Below the pieces are notes generated by a model. The model made no database searches and was not told the origin of the DNA. It saw only the letters and a program-made list of their open reading frames with translations. A program made the translations under genes and the position numbers. Shown here in pieces: positions 7,118 to 14,055 of a stretch of DNA of 29,380 nucleotides; position 1 is the first letter of the stretch; each line of letters starts with the position of its first letter. The DNA is from a virus: positions 1-29,380 of IMG/VR virus record IMGVR_UViG_3300017779_000098, one strand, 5' to 3'.

Positions 7118-7572
7118 ATGGGAGATGGTATGCAGTCCACATGAGGAAGGAGCCATGGGTCATGATCGTTGAGGAGATGATCGACCCATCCTTAGAGGAG
7201 ATGCAGGAGGCAGTCAAAGGCGAGTCTCCCAGAGGAATGATTGAGAGTGTCCCCAACAAGTTGGGCTGGGAGGTCTATTGCCATGAGGAGGGCATGATGT
7301 GGGGACTGCCTAGGAATACCCTGTTCGCAACCATGGTCGGTTGGGATGATATGGATTCAGTGTTCTGGATGGATATGTTTCCCGTCCTCGGCACGATCAT
7401 CCTCAAGGACAACTATGCCCTAAGGACGTGGAAGAACGGCGAGTTATACGACGAGTTGGTCAAGATAGCAGCCTATGGTAAGACACAGTGCAAGGTTTGC
7501 GGTTCGGGCATGGATGCCCATGAGGATGAGAGCATGACTTGCAGATACTGCTCAAAGGAGGAGGAAGAATGA
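7114..7572 (+). CDS. DUF3846-like protein with C-terminal zinc ribbon
   Basis: ATGA overlap with the preceding stop and a GGAGGTGAT SD fix the start. Residues 25-100 follow the pattern of DUF3846 phage proteins: LEEMQEAVKG, a short GMIESVP strand, EVYCHEEGMMWGLPRN and a GTIILKD strand. The C-terminal 30 residues carry CKVCG and CRYC, a zinc ribbon not usual for DUF3846. The domain is common in phage and plasmid accessory regions and its molecular role is unknown. The fusion of the two parts is seen directly; the domain name rests on motif resemblance. Confidence 0.55.
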   Translation: MNGRWYAVHMRKEPWVMIVEEMIDPSLEEMQEAVKGESPRGMIESVPNKLGWEVYCHEEGMMWGLPRNTLFATMVGWDDMDSVFWMDMFPVLGTIILKDNYALRTWKNGELYDELVKIAAYGKTQCKVCGSGMDAHEDESMTCRYCSKEEEE

Positions 7573-7817
7573 CTGGACCCAGAAAGGATGCAGTGAAGGA
7601 CTTCTGTGTCAGGAAGATACATGAGAGGGGTCCAATGGACATCAACACTCTGATGGATTTGCTGGTTGACTCAAAGGGAGCCAGAGTGCCATCTAAGAGA
7701 GTCGTCTCAGGATGGCTCTCAACAGATCACAGACTTAGGAAAGATGCAAGGATGAATGCATGGGTGCTGAAGACTAGGATGATAACGAAGCCATATGTCA
7801 GGTGGGATACCCCATGA
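7569..7817 (+). CDS. Small basic protein, possible winged-helix, 82 residues
   Basis: The start ATG at 7569 overlaps the upstream stop (ATGA) behind GGAGGAGGAAG; an in-frame upstream codon at 7539 is rejected. The sequence reads as helices: KDAVKDFCVRKIHERGPMD, then INTLMDLLVD, then SKRVVSGWLSTDHRLRKD, ending in a basic strand-like tail. This is the order expected for a small winged-helix DNA-binding protein (compare archaeal KIHERGP-type HTH proteins). It could be a regulator of the operon or of host genes; that is inference. Confidence 0.5.
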   Translation: MTGPRKDAVKDFCVRKIHERGPMDINTLMDLLVDSKGARVPSKRVVSGWLSTDHRLRKDARMNAWVLKTRMITKPYVRWDTP

Positions 7818-7933
7818 GTACGAGAATCATCGAGCATTGCAGGAAATGCAACAAGAGGAGAGTCATGTGGGGTAGCCACGATGGATCGCTATTCTGTAAG
7901 GACTGCTTTCAGAACATGGAGGTGGTGAGATGA
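7814..7933 (+). CDS. Mini zinc-ribbon protein, 39 residues
   Basis: A short frame with ATGA overlaps at both ends (7814-7817 and 7930-7933). The product begins MSTRIIEHCRKCNKRRVMWG and contains two CxxC pairs, CRKC near residues 9-12 and CKDC near 28-31, spaced as in a minimal zinc ribbon. Both the coupling and the cysteine pattern support a real gene. GGAGGTGG near its end is the SD of the following gene. Function unknown; such ribbons often bind nucleic acid. Confidence 0.65.
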   Translation: MSTRIIEHCRKCNKRRVMWGSHDGSLFCKDCFQNMEVVR

Positions 7934-8124
7934 TTTTCAAGGTTGGTGACATACTCGTCAACAAGCACACTGGAGAGCCTGTCAAGGTGATAAAGTATGA
8001 GCCTGAGTGGTATCGTCCTGTCTATGAGGTCGAATACATAGAGAGTGGAGAGATTAGCAGATTCAACGATCAATACACTAAGCATTGGAATATTGTAGTG
8101 ACAGCAGGAGGGGAGGATGAATGA
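7930..8124 (+). CDS. Small beta-rich protein, 64 residues, SH3/KOW-like pattern
   Basis: ATGA overlap with the mini zinc-ribbon gene and GGAGGTGG upstream give the start. The sequence (FKVGDILVNKHTGEPVKVIK, then VYEVEYIESGEISRF) alternates hydrophobic and polar residues with Gly turns, as in small SH3-like or KOW-like barrels. There is no catalytic motif. The fold is inferred from pattern only. The stop overlaps the next ATG at 8121. Confidence 0.5.
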   Translation: MIFKVGDILVNKHTGEPVKVIKYEPEWYRPVYEVEYIESGEISRFNDQYTKHWNIVVTAGGEDE

Positions 8125-8432
8125 GCAGTAAAAGTGACAAGACATACCAAGTCGGTCCTAAGGATGTCATCTTCAACAAGCGTCCTAAGGGAAGGGATGC
8201 GAAGCAGGTATGGGTATGGGCATCTCAGGTGTTCGGGGCTCCTCCCGGATGGATGAGGATGATACCAGCCCAGACATCATTCAATGGCAAGACGACCAAG
8301 ACCACCAAGTGGCTGTTGGCTAGGGATGCTGACGATGAGAAGGCGGAGATAGAGATCAATGCTACGGCCAAGAAGGCAGCATCGATGCTGTATGATATGG
8401 CATGTGAGATACAGAGGGAAAGAAGTGATTGA
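8121..8432 (+). CDS. Hypothetical protein, 103 residues
   Basis: ATGA-coupled to the preceding gene. It is Lys-rich, with a Trp-containing middle (VWVWASQVFG near 32-41) and a helical C-terminus (residues 75-100). The first 55 bases contain two CCTAAGG words. No family recognised. Its stop lies four bases into the GTG start of the next gene. Confidence 0.5.
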   Translation: MSSKSDKTYQVGPKDVIFNKRPKGRDAKQVWVWASQVFGAPPGWMRMIPAQTSFNGKTTKTTKWLLARDADDEKAEIEINATAKKAASMLYDMACEIQRERSD

Positions 8433-9081
8433 AATACCAAAGGCCCCCAAGGTTCCCATCTTCATAGGGGTCGCCAGATGGGCGGAGGTTCTTCTTATGG
8501 TAAATCCGACAGGAGACGTTCCATTGAAGTCAGATGTTTCAGGAACCGAGGATGGGATGGCATGGGACAAGAGGAACCCCCTCGTCATATTCCCTATGCT
8601 TGATGCTCCTATCGATTTGTCGTCAAAGGCTCACCCCATGCTTGCCTTCGATCCTGTATCAGGAAAGAGAGGATGGGTTTGCGTCACGCTATTCAAGGAC
8701 AGGACTCTGGTAAATGTGTCGCCAATGTCGGAGGAGCCTGAAGACGTGAGTCTCTTAGAGGAAATAAAGAATCGATTCGCAGCGTCCAATTGGGATGCCA
8801 TACCCGGTATGATCGACATGGATAATGTATCTCGTTTGATACCAGAAGAATTGAAGGAATCCATGGGGTCCAAGGAGAGAGGTGCATTCGATCCTTTGTC
8901 CTCGTTGTGGTGGGCAGGCGAATCTTGTGATGCATGTGGCTCACCGACTTTGGATAGAGATGATGATGAGCCATGTCCAGTATGCGGAGAGCCCAAGGTC
9001 TTCAGGAAGCAACCAGTTGTTGACATGAATGACGAGATGAGCGAGGATGGCTCATACGGCCTCGGAGACGAGTGGATATAG
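8425..9081 (+). CDS. Hypothetical protein with C-terminal zinc ribbon, 218 residues
   Basis: The likely start is the GTG at 8425, which overlaps the previous stop and follows a purine-rich GAGGGAAAG; in-frame codons further upstream would lie deep inside the preceding gene. The N-terminal 110 residues look beta-rich (PKVPIFIGVARW, PLVIFPML, GWVCVTLFKDRTLVNV). Residues 110-165 are helical and acidic. Near 170-195 CDACGS and CPVCGE form a zinc ribbon. The tail is acidic. Function unknown. It ends the operon that began at 6086; the next promoter begins exactly after its stop. Confidence 0.5.
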   Translation: MIEIPKAPKVPIFIGVARWAEVLLMVNPTGDVPLKSDVSGTEDGMAWDKRNPLVIFPMLDAPIDLSSKAHPMLAFDPVSGKRGWVCVTLFKDRTLVNVSPMSEEPEDVSLLEEIKNRFAASNWDAIPGMIDMDNVSRLIPEELKESMGSKERGAFDPLSSLWWAGESCDACGSPTLDRDDDEPCPVCGEPKVFRKQPVVDMNDEMSEDGSYGLGDEWI

Positions 9082-9095
9082 AGAGAGGATATATC
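9081..9095 (+). promoter_or_regulatory. Archaeal promoter with leaderless spacing
   Basis: GAGAGAGGATATATC. The TATA core ends 24 bases before the ATG at 9119, so the predicted transcription start coincides with the start codon, and no SD is present in between. The core GGATATATCC is also a 10-base palindrome (9087-9096). It overlaps the stop codon of the upstream gene by one base. Confidence 0.75.
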
Positions 9096-9118
9096 CTATT
9101 CCAGTGTGGAAGATAACC

Positions 9119-9424
9119 ATGGCAGACGCAAGAGGGATGGCAATAGCCGCCGAGAGGAGATACAGGATGCTCTCCAACCCATGGAGGGAGATTATCGCAG
9201 AGATAAGGGCAGAGCGCGGTTCGCTTCTGGCTTCAGCGGAGTTCTCAGACCTCGTTGGTGTCGAGAGATCGGATGCCCTTGATGCCCTTGACTCCCGTCT
9301 AAGGACGGCAGAGGATTGGGTTAGGAGATATGAGGATGAGAGACATCAACATCCATTCCTAGTAAGGAGATGGCTGAAGTCTCTATCGACCATGACGGAC
9401 AAAGAGTTGGAGGGCGATGCATGA
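9119..9424 (+). CDS. Hypothetical helical protein, 101 residues, leaderless
   Basis: The start at 9119 is set by the promoter at 9081; an in-frame ATG at 9047 lies upstream of the promoter and is rejected. The product is almost wholly helical and charged, with RYRMLSNPWREIIAEIRAER near 14-33 and an acidic/basic heptad-like stretch near 50-75 (DALDALDSRLRTAEDWVRRY), compatible with a coiled coil. No cysteines or catalytic motifs. It is the first gene of the unit 9119-12687. The stop overlaps the next ATG. Confidence 0.6.
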   Translation: MADARGMAIAAERRYRMLSNPWREIIAEIRAERGSLLASAEFSDLVGVERSDALDALDSRLRTAEDWVRRYEDERHQHPFLVRRWLKSLSTMTDKELEGDA

Positions 9425-9567
9425 CATCACCGACGGACGGCTACAATCATTCAGATTCATGGTATGATTACAAACGTAATAATCCAAATGCGGAGAATCC
9501 ATTCACAGATCCAGAGGACAGGAAACGTGCGGAGAGGGTGGTGTATGAAAGACAGCAACGACGTTGA
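9421..9567 (+). CDS. Small polar protein, 48 residues
   Basis: ATGA overlap with the 9119 gene. The product is polar and charged, rich in Asn, Asp, Tyr and Arg (starts MTSPTDGYNHSDSWYDYKRN), with an Arg-rich helical C-terminus. No family recognised. It overlaps the next gene by 23 bases, longer than the usual four, so one of the two could be spurious. The zinc ribbon downstream favours that gene; coupling favours this one. Confidence 0.45.
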   Translation: MTSPTDGYNHSDSWYDYKRNNPNAENPFTDPEDRKRAERVVYERQQRR

Positions 9568-9700
9568 GATAGTGCTTCATACATACTGCAACGAGTGTGG
9601 CAGTAAGATGCGACCATCAAAGCCCAGAAAGAATCTATCAACAGGAGAGGTATTGCCGACCCTTGAGTGTGCCATGTGCAGAAAGTGGGTGTTTGAATGA
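9545..9700 (+). CDS. Mini zinc-ribbon protein, 51 residues
   Basis: The ATG at 9545 follows GAGAGGGTGGTGT, a usable SD; an upstream in-frame start at 9464 has none. The product has CNECG near residues 16-20 and CAMC near 43-46, the classic spacing of a zinc ribbon, with a Lys/Arg-rich loop between. The stop overlaps the ATG at 9697. Function unknown. Confidence 0.55.
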   Translation: MKDSNDVEIVLHTYCNECGSKMRPSKPRKNLSTGEVLPTLECAMCRKWVFE

Positions 9701-10212
9701 GTATGGAAGTGACAGAGGAACAAGTGCATTGGGCTTACAGGCTGTTCAACAGTCTTGCCCCACATGGAAGATGGACGCTGCCCGGAGTGGGAGTGTATGA
9801 GAGGACAGGGGATCAGACTCTCACATTCATCGAGATGTTCACCAGTAGGCCGAGGCCGGATGCCATGGTGTCCATATGGGATCAGCATGACTTCATCGTC
9901 GCTCTCGCCAATGCCTTAGAGTGGGATGTCCAAGTCAACATCATATCGGCGTATGACATAGATCACAATCCTCTCAACATACCAGAGGACAGGATAGGGG
10001 ACGTTGCTGTATGCTCCAAGAAGTGTGGGACCATCGTTCGCATAGAGCCGCCGGAGCCGGGTGTCGTGCTTCACAAGATAGAGAACAAGAAGTGTCCCAT
10101 ATGCAACAAGGTCGGATTCACTAAGGAATGGGATGGGCTCCATGTCTATGTCGATTCAAGAGGCGCAGCCTTGCGTCAGGAAAGAGAGATGGATAGGGGA
10201 GAGGAAGAATGA
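9697..10212 (+). CDS. Hypothetical protein with zinc ribbon, 171 residues
   Basis: ATGA-coupled. The N-terminal 100 residues mix helices and strands, with Trp and aromatic residues (TEEQVHWAYRLFNSL, SIWDQHDFIVALANALEWDV). CSKKCG near 107-112 and CPICNK near 133-138 give a zinc ribbon. The C-terminal 20 residues are charged. No recognised family. It could be an adaptor binding nucleic acid or protein; nothing in the neighbourhood settles this. Confidence 0.5.
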   Translation: MSMEVTEEQVHWAYRLFNSLAPHGRWTLPGVGVYERTGDQTLTFIEMFTSRPRPDAMVSIWDQHDFIVALANALEWDVQVNIISAYDIDHNPLNIPEDRIGDVAVCSKKCGTIVRIEPPEPGVVLHKIENKKCPICNKVGFTKEWDGLHVYVDSRGAALRQEREMDRGEEE

Positions 10213-10502
10213 GCAACAGGACTCATAACTTCAACAATGAGATTCATCATGTCATAGAGCCGTCCCTCCACACAGGCGAGGAAATTCACATCATGACCAC
10301 AAATGCCTATGCAGATCGTGTCATGAACATAAGGATGAATAGAGTAGTGCCGTCGAGAACGGGCTATGTTGGATACACGAAAGTTGGATTCTTTATTACG
10401 AGGGATGAAGCAATCAGACTTAGAGACGCATTGTCAACAGTGGTCGATGACGATGACGCATGGAAGATAGTGGAGGGGGACACGATAGATGGAGAGTCCT
10501 GA
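10209..10502 (+). CDS. Hypothetical protein, 97 residues
   Basis: ATGA-coupled to the 9697 gene. It has an Asn/His-rich N-terminus, a central strand-rich segment (VGYTKVGFFITRDEAIRLRD near 54-73) and an acidic end. No motif is recognised. Its last 14 bases overlap the start of the next gene. Confidence 0.5.
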   Translation: MSNRTHNFNNEIHHVIEPSLHTGEEIHIMTTNAYADRVMNIRMNRVVPSRTGYVGYTKVGFFITRDEAIRLRDALSTVVDDDDAWKIVEGDTIDGES

Positions 10503-10902
10503 TTGGGAAGACATATCCTCATTCGCCAAGCGTCACCACGACATCATCGACAGCGCCTGTATCCTAATAGCATCTGATCCAGAGCCTGTTGCTAAGTTGG
10601 CTAAGGACATATGGTCGGCGTCGAGGAAGATAGCAAACAGGACTCCCATGTCTCTGTGCTTCGATTGCGTCTATATCGCTGCGAATGCGATGGGAGTCCC
10701 TGCCTCCAAGTCATTCGTCAAATTCATTTCTGGTAAGGTGGTGGTGGACGGCAAGCCGATTGGAAAGAGCGTCACACCCATGGTTTCCAACAAGGGCGCT
10801 AAGGGGGAAAGATGGTTCATCAGCAAGGAGGGCAAGGATGCCATCATGGATGTTATCGAGGACGAGGACATCTATGAGGACCTATTCAAGGAATGGTTGT
10901 GA
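10489..10902 (+). CDS. 137-residue helical protein, possible single cyclin-box (TFB-like) fold
   Basis: Starts at an ATG inside the end of the previous gene behind a GGAGGGGGAC tract. Residues 20-78 form helices; the segment KIANRTPMSLCFDCVYIAAN resembles the helix 2-3 region of TFB/TFIIB cyclin repeats (general pattern l-GRSP-s-AaAalYiAa). The following GVPASKSFVKFISGK fits the next helix. If so, it is a single cyclin repeat without the zinc ribbon or second repeat of a complete TFB and could bind host TBP-DNA or compete with TFB. This is inference from weak similarity. The two Cys near 57-60 could equally belong to another fold. The stop overlaps the next ATG. Confidence 0.4.
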   Translation: MESPDWEDISSFAKRHHDIIDSACILIASDPEPVAKLAKDIWSASRKIANRTPMSLCFDCVYIAANAMGVPASKSFVKFISGKVVVDGKPIGKSVTPMVSNKGAKGERWFISKEGKDAIMDVIEDEDIYEDLFKEWL

Positions 10903-12314
10903 TGCTGCCATTCAGATCATTGGCGGAATCATGGAGGATACTCTCCAACAACAGACTCAGAAGAAGAAGCGAAGTCATATGCGGAAACATCCTTGCTTGC
11001 AGAGATCCCTATGTCGCAGTATCCTTCCTGTATCCCGTTGATGGCCGAAAGAGGATGTCCGATGAGGACTTCAGGGAAGTCTTCTTTCTCCTCACAGACG
11101 CATATCCAGAGGAGGTGTATGACGATCCAGACCCGATCCATCTCCTCTCCACGCTGTCAGAAACCGAATTGACATCAATCGACTCCGCCTCAGTTGTGAG
11201 GAGGATAGGCATGATATTGGATGCAGATGACAATGAGAGCAGGGCAGATATGCTTCGACCGTGCTTCGATAGGATATCGAGGATCGATCTCTTTGCCATG
11301 CTGATGAGGCTGAGTGTGAGAGCCTCGCCGGTCAATAGGAGGGATGTGATGCAAGGCATATCAAAGGCATACGGACAACCGTTCCATCAAGTGAGGACAT
11401 CCGTCAATCTGTTCGGCATGGAGAACACTCTCAACACACTCTCCTTAGGGTCATTCGACTACTCGACCATAAGACCGCTGCTCGGTAATCCATTGGTGAT
11501 ACCATCCCCATCCATAGTGATGTCTGCCGAGAGCGTCAAGTTCGGCAAGTGTTTCGCCGAATCTGTCGAGGGAGTGTATGTCACACTCCACAACACCCCT
11601 GCTGGCGTCAAGGTGTTCGATGTGGGTGGGGTGGAGATCGAGGATGTGGATTGGGCAGAGGGATGGGTATCGATAGCCTCGGTCCCCTATGGCATATTCC
11701 TGTGCGACTATGCGGAGAACAGGGACAACCCCATGATGATGGTCGATTGGCTGTCTCCTGATGACCCATCATGGACGTTCTTCAGGCGTCGTAAGAGCAT
11801 GGAGTCCATGCCGCCATGGGCATTGAAGCCGATGCAAGTCCTAGATGGTCCGCACCTCTCTGATGGATATGCAGCCACTGGACAGCCGTATCTTCTCAGG
11901 AACAGCGCGTCCATGCTGTCATACGAGAACACCATGCAAGAAGTCGTGCTGGTAGTGCCAGAGAAGCCATCAGAGCGCATCCTTAGGGTGTTGAGCGGCA
12001 GAGTGGTCCCATCTAACACCGGAGGACCTCCGAGGCTTCTATGGGCCCTTGGAGCGAGAGACGGCTTCGACTACCTCAAGGTGGCCGAGTGCGAATCCCC
12101 ATTCGACTTCAACCACTACTGCGCCCCTTACAAGAGACAAGATGGCGAGGCTATCAGGGTCGAGACGCCGTTATTCGTCAAGGCGAGCATCGTATCATCT
12201 GGGTGGGGGGACATCGGTCCGTATGCCGATGCCAAGATAACAGGGCTCGCACCATCGGCTGGAATCAATGACTGCTTGGGAGCGGAGGAGTTAGGCTATG
12301 CCGATCTTGACTGA
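10902..12314 (+). CDS. ATP-dependent DNA ligase-like protein with eroded catalytic motifs
   Basis: Start ATG at 10902 overlaps the upstream stop (TGATG). I read the 470 residues as an archaeal-type DNA ligase in domain order. Residues 1-185 are a helical DNA-binding domain (note LMRLSVRASPVNRRDVMQGI and SKAYG). Residues 190-300 are a nucleotidyltransferase-like domain (IRPLLG, then KCFAESVEGVYVTLH, then GVKVFDVGGVEIEDV, and FFRRRKSMESM). The C-terminus is OB-fold-like (IRVETPLFVKASIVSSGWGD). At the position of the catalytic K-x-D-G stands S-V-E-G (221-224), and the lysines of motifs IV and V are not evident. Adenylyl transfer should therefore be impossible, while DNA encirclement or clamp binding might persist. 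Alignment is by eye and needs a profile search. Confidence 0.5.
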   Translation: MLPFRSLAESWRILSNNRLRRRSEVICGNILACRDPYVAVSFLYPVDGRKRMSDEDFREVFFLLTDAYPEEVYDDPDPIHLLSTLSETELTSIDSASVVRRIGMILDADDNESRADMLRPCFDRISRIDLFAMLMRLSVRASPVNRRDVMQGISKAYGQPFHQVRTSVNLFGMENTLNTLSLGSFDYSTIRPLLGNPLVIPSPSIVMSAESVKFGKCFAESVEGVYVTLHNTPAGVKVFDVGGVEIEDVDWAEGWVSIASVPYGIFLCDYAENRDNPMMMVDWLSPDDPSWTFFRRRKSMESMPPWALKPMQVLDGPHLSDGYAATGQPYLLRNSASMLSYENTMQEVVLVVPEKPSERILRVLSGRVVPSNTGGPPRLLWALGARDGFDYLKVAECESPFDFNHYCAPYKRQDGEAIRVETPLFVKASIVSSGWGDIGPYADAKITGLAPSAGINDCLGAEELGYADLD

Positions 12315-12687
12315 GGATGATAGACACCTCGTCGCTCTCGCCTCCTCCCTTAGAGCAGGGGTTAGGTGCGAGAGAAGCAAGTCTAAGCCGTCTGGATATC
12401 TCATCAGGACTGAGATATGGTTTCCCCAAGGAGCGTATCAGAGAGTGAGAGATAGTGCTGGCAAGGCCATCGAATCAAAGGGGATACCATTCAGAAGAAG
12501 ATACACCAAGCCTGATGAGATATCATCCATATTGATGATGATCGAGGGGATGGAGACGATCAACAGAGATCCGAAAGGCATCATGACTGCCCGTGAGTTC
12601 AACGGGAGGATATCCAATCCTAAATCACATGATGATGTCTTGAAGACGGTAATCATGTTAGATGAATTCCACTGCTCAATCAATTGA
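12298..12687 (+). CDS. Hypothetical protein, 129 residues
   Basis: The ATG lies 17 bases inside the end of the ligase-like gene behind GGAGGAG. It is basic in the first 70 residues (RCERSKSKPSGYLIRTEIWF) and helical after that. No catalytic motif or cysteine cluster. The pattern of short strands followed by helices could fit a small nucleic-acid-binding fold, but I do not recognise it. Last gene of the unit 9119-12687. Confidence 0.5.
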   Translation: MPILTEDDRHLVALASSLRAGVRCERSKSKPSGYLIRTEIWFPQGAYQRVRDSAGKAIESKGIPFRRRYTKPDEISSILMMIEGMETINRDPKGIMTAREFNGRISNPKSHDDVLKTVIMLDEFHCSIN

Positions 12688-12691
12688 TATT

Positions 12692-12706
12692 GAGAGAGGT
12701 TATATC
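12692..12706 (+). promoter_or_regulatory. Archaeal promoter for the replication block
   Basis: GAGAGAGGTTATATC, within a 63-base intergenic gap. The predicted start of transcription lies near 12730, leaving a leader of about 20 bases that contains AGGTGATC (12738-12745), a strong match to the 16S 3' end, before the ATG at 12751. Unlike the 9081 promoter it therefore makes a leadered message. Confidence 0.75.
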
Positions 12707-12750
12707 TGAATCGGGTTCTGGCTAGAAACCTAACAATAGGTGATCAAAAG

Positions 12751-14055
12751 ATGACATCGAATGAACAACAGATAGATCGAATAATGAATGCAACAGGGTG
12801 GAGCAATGAGGAGTTCACAGAGAAGTTCTCAGAGTTCGTCGCAGAGATGTACCCTGAATTATGGGAAGCCGCTGGCAAATCGACAGCAGGCTTAGATGAG
12901 GAGGACTTTGATACGTTCATGGCAGCGTTTGAAGTCACCACCATAAGAAGAGGCGGCGGTGGAAACGCTGGAAAGGGACCAGATTGGGTCGGCATGGTCG
13001 TCGGCTACAACGGAACGAGGGACCTCATGGAGAAGCAGAGGACTGCTGTCATCGATGCTTCTGGGGACGTATCCAGCCTTCTCAGATATGGAATAACTGC
13101 GGGTAGCAGGACCGTTAGTGTCGGAAGGGTCGGATGGAACGATGGCTCATGGACCGTCTATGACCATGGCGACAAACCAGTATTCCGCCAGCAAGGTGCT
13201 GAGAATGATCCTCCAGAGTGGGGTATAACCGGCAGGACTGGAGTCATGTTCGCCCTGATGGGTGCTAATGGCCCTAAGAAAGCATATTCGTTCAAGAGAG
13301 AGTGGCTTGTGGTTGTCAATGAAAAGGACAAGTTCCTATCTGAGGGACCATTGCCTCCTATGGTTTTAGAGTGTTCATGGGATGCTGCTGAAATCGATAT
13401 CAGGATGAATGTGCCAGTCATGTTCAAGGCAGAGAAGGACACTGCATGGTATGACTCTGAAGTGCCCGTGCTGAAGGCAGGAAACATATCGCCTCAGTAC
13501 GGCCTTGATTGGGTTGACGATGGCATTATGATGAAAGTCAAGGACATGTTCTCGCCTGAGCAGTTCCTACCGCAATTCATACCCTATGAGCCAGACCTAT
13601 CGCAACTACATGAGTATCATGACGATAACCTGAGGACAACCGATCAAGGCAGAGAAGTCGGCCCGACCTTCCTAATCAGGGGCGTCGTGGATTACTTAGA
13701 CCATGATGGAAAGGAGAGAGAATACTCGGAAGGAGGATACCAGCATTCGCTGACTCTCATGAGCAACTCCCTCAGGAACAATGATTCCAATGCATCGATA
13801 TGGGTTGACGTATCAAGAAAACTCGTCACCATGGGTGCGTTCAATGTCATGAAGAACAACGAGACGCATACCTATGCCAAGGGCTCTCAGGTGTTCGCAG
13901 TGGTTCAGACCAGATCTTGGACTGACAGCATAGGAGACATCAGACTCTCATTCAATGCAAAGAACGTATGGGCATCCCCGCTCAGGTCAATAATCGCTGA
14001 AGATGTCCCAGAGGACGCTGGGGACATGAATGACTTCGGTGGATTCAGGGGCTGA
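12751..14055 (+). CDS. Probable OB-fold ssDNA-binding protein (RPA-like), 434 residues
   Basis: The start is fixed by AGGTGATC upstream. The N-terminal 65 residues are helical and acidic, then a Gly-rich hinge (RRGGGG near 68) precedes a long beta-rich body of about 340 residues. Strand patterns such as VGRVGWNDGSWTVYDHGDKP, TFLIRGVVDYLDHDGK and GSQVFAVVQTRSWTD, and an acidic tail (EDVPEDAGDMNDFGGF), resemble archaeal single-strand binding proteins with OB folds and an acidic interaction tail. It is placed first in a block with a RecA-like ATPase, nuclease and primase, where an SSB is expected. No zinc finger is seen. The assignment rests on pattern and context. Confidence 0.4.
   Translation: MTSNEQQIDRIMNATGWSNEEFTEKFSEFVAEMYPELWEAAGKSTAGLDEEDFDTFMAAFEVTTIRRGGGGNAGKGPDWVGMVVGYNGTRDLMEKQRTAVIDASGDVSSLLRYGITAGSRTVSVGRVGWNDGSWTVYDHGDKPVFRQQGAENDPPEWGITGRTGVMFALMGANGPKKAYSFKREWLVVVNEKDKFLSEGPLPPMVLECSWDAAEIDIRMNVPVMFKAEKDTAWYDSEVPVLKAGNISPQYGLDWVDDGIMMKVKDMFSPEQFLPQFIPYEPDLSQLHEYHDDNLRTTDQGREVGPTFLIRGVVDYLDHDGKEREYSEGGYQHSLTLMSNSLRNNDSNASIWVDVSRKLVTMGAFNVMKNNETHTYAKGSQVFAVVQTRSWTDSIGDIRLSFNAKNVWASPLRSIIAEDVPEDAGDMNDFGGFRG

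Noticed and set aside
9047-9118. N-terminal extension of the 9119 gene from an upstream ATG
   Set aside because: The GAGAGAGG-TATA promoter at 9081-9095 lies inside the extension and places transcription start at about 9119.
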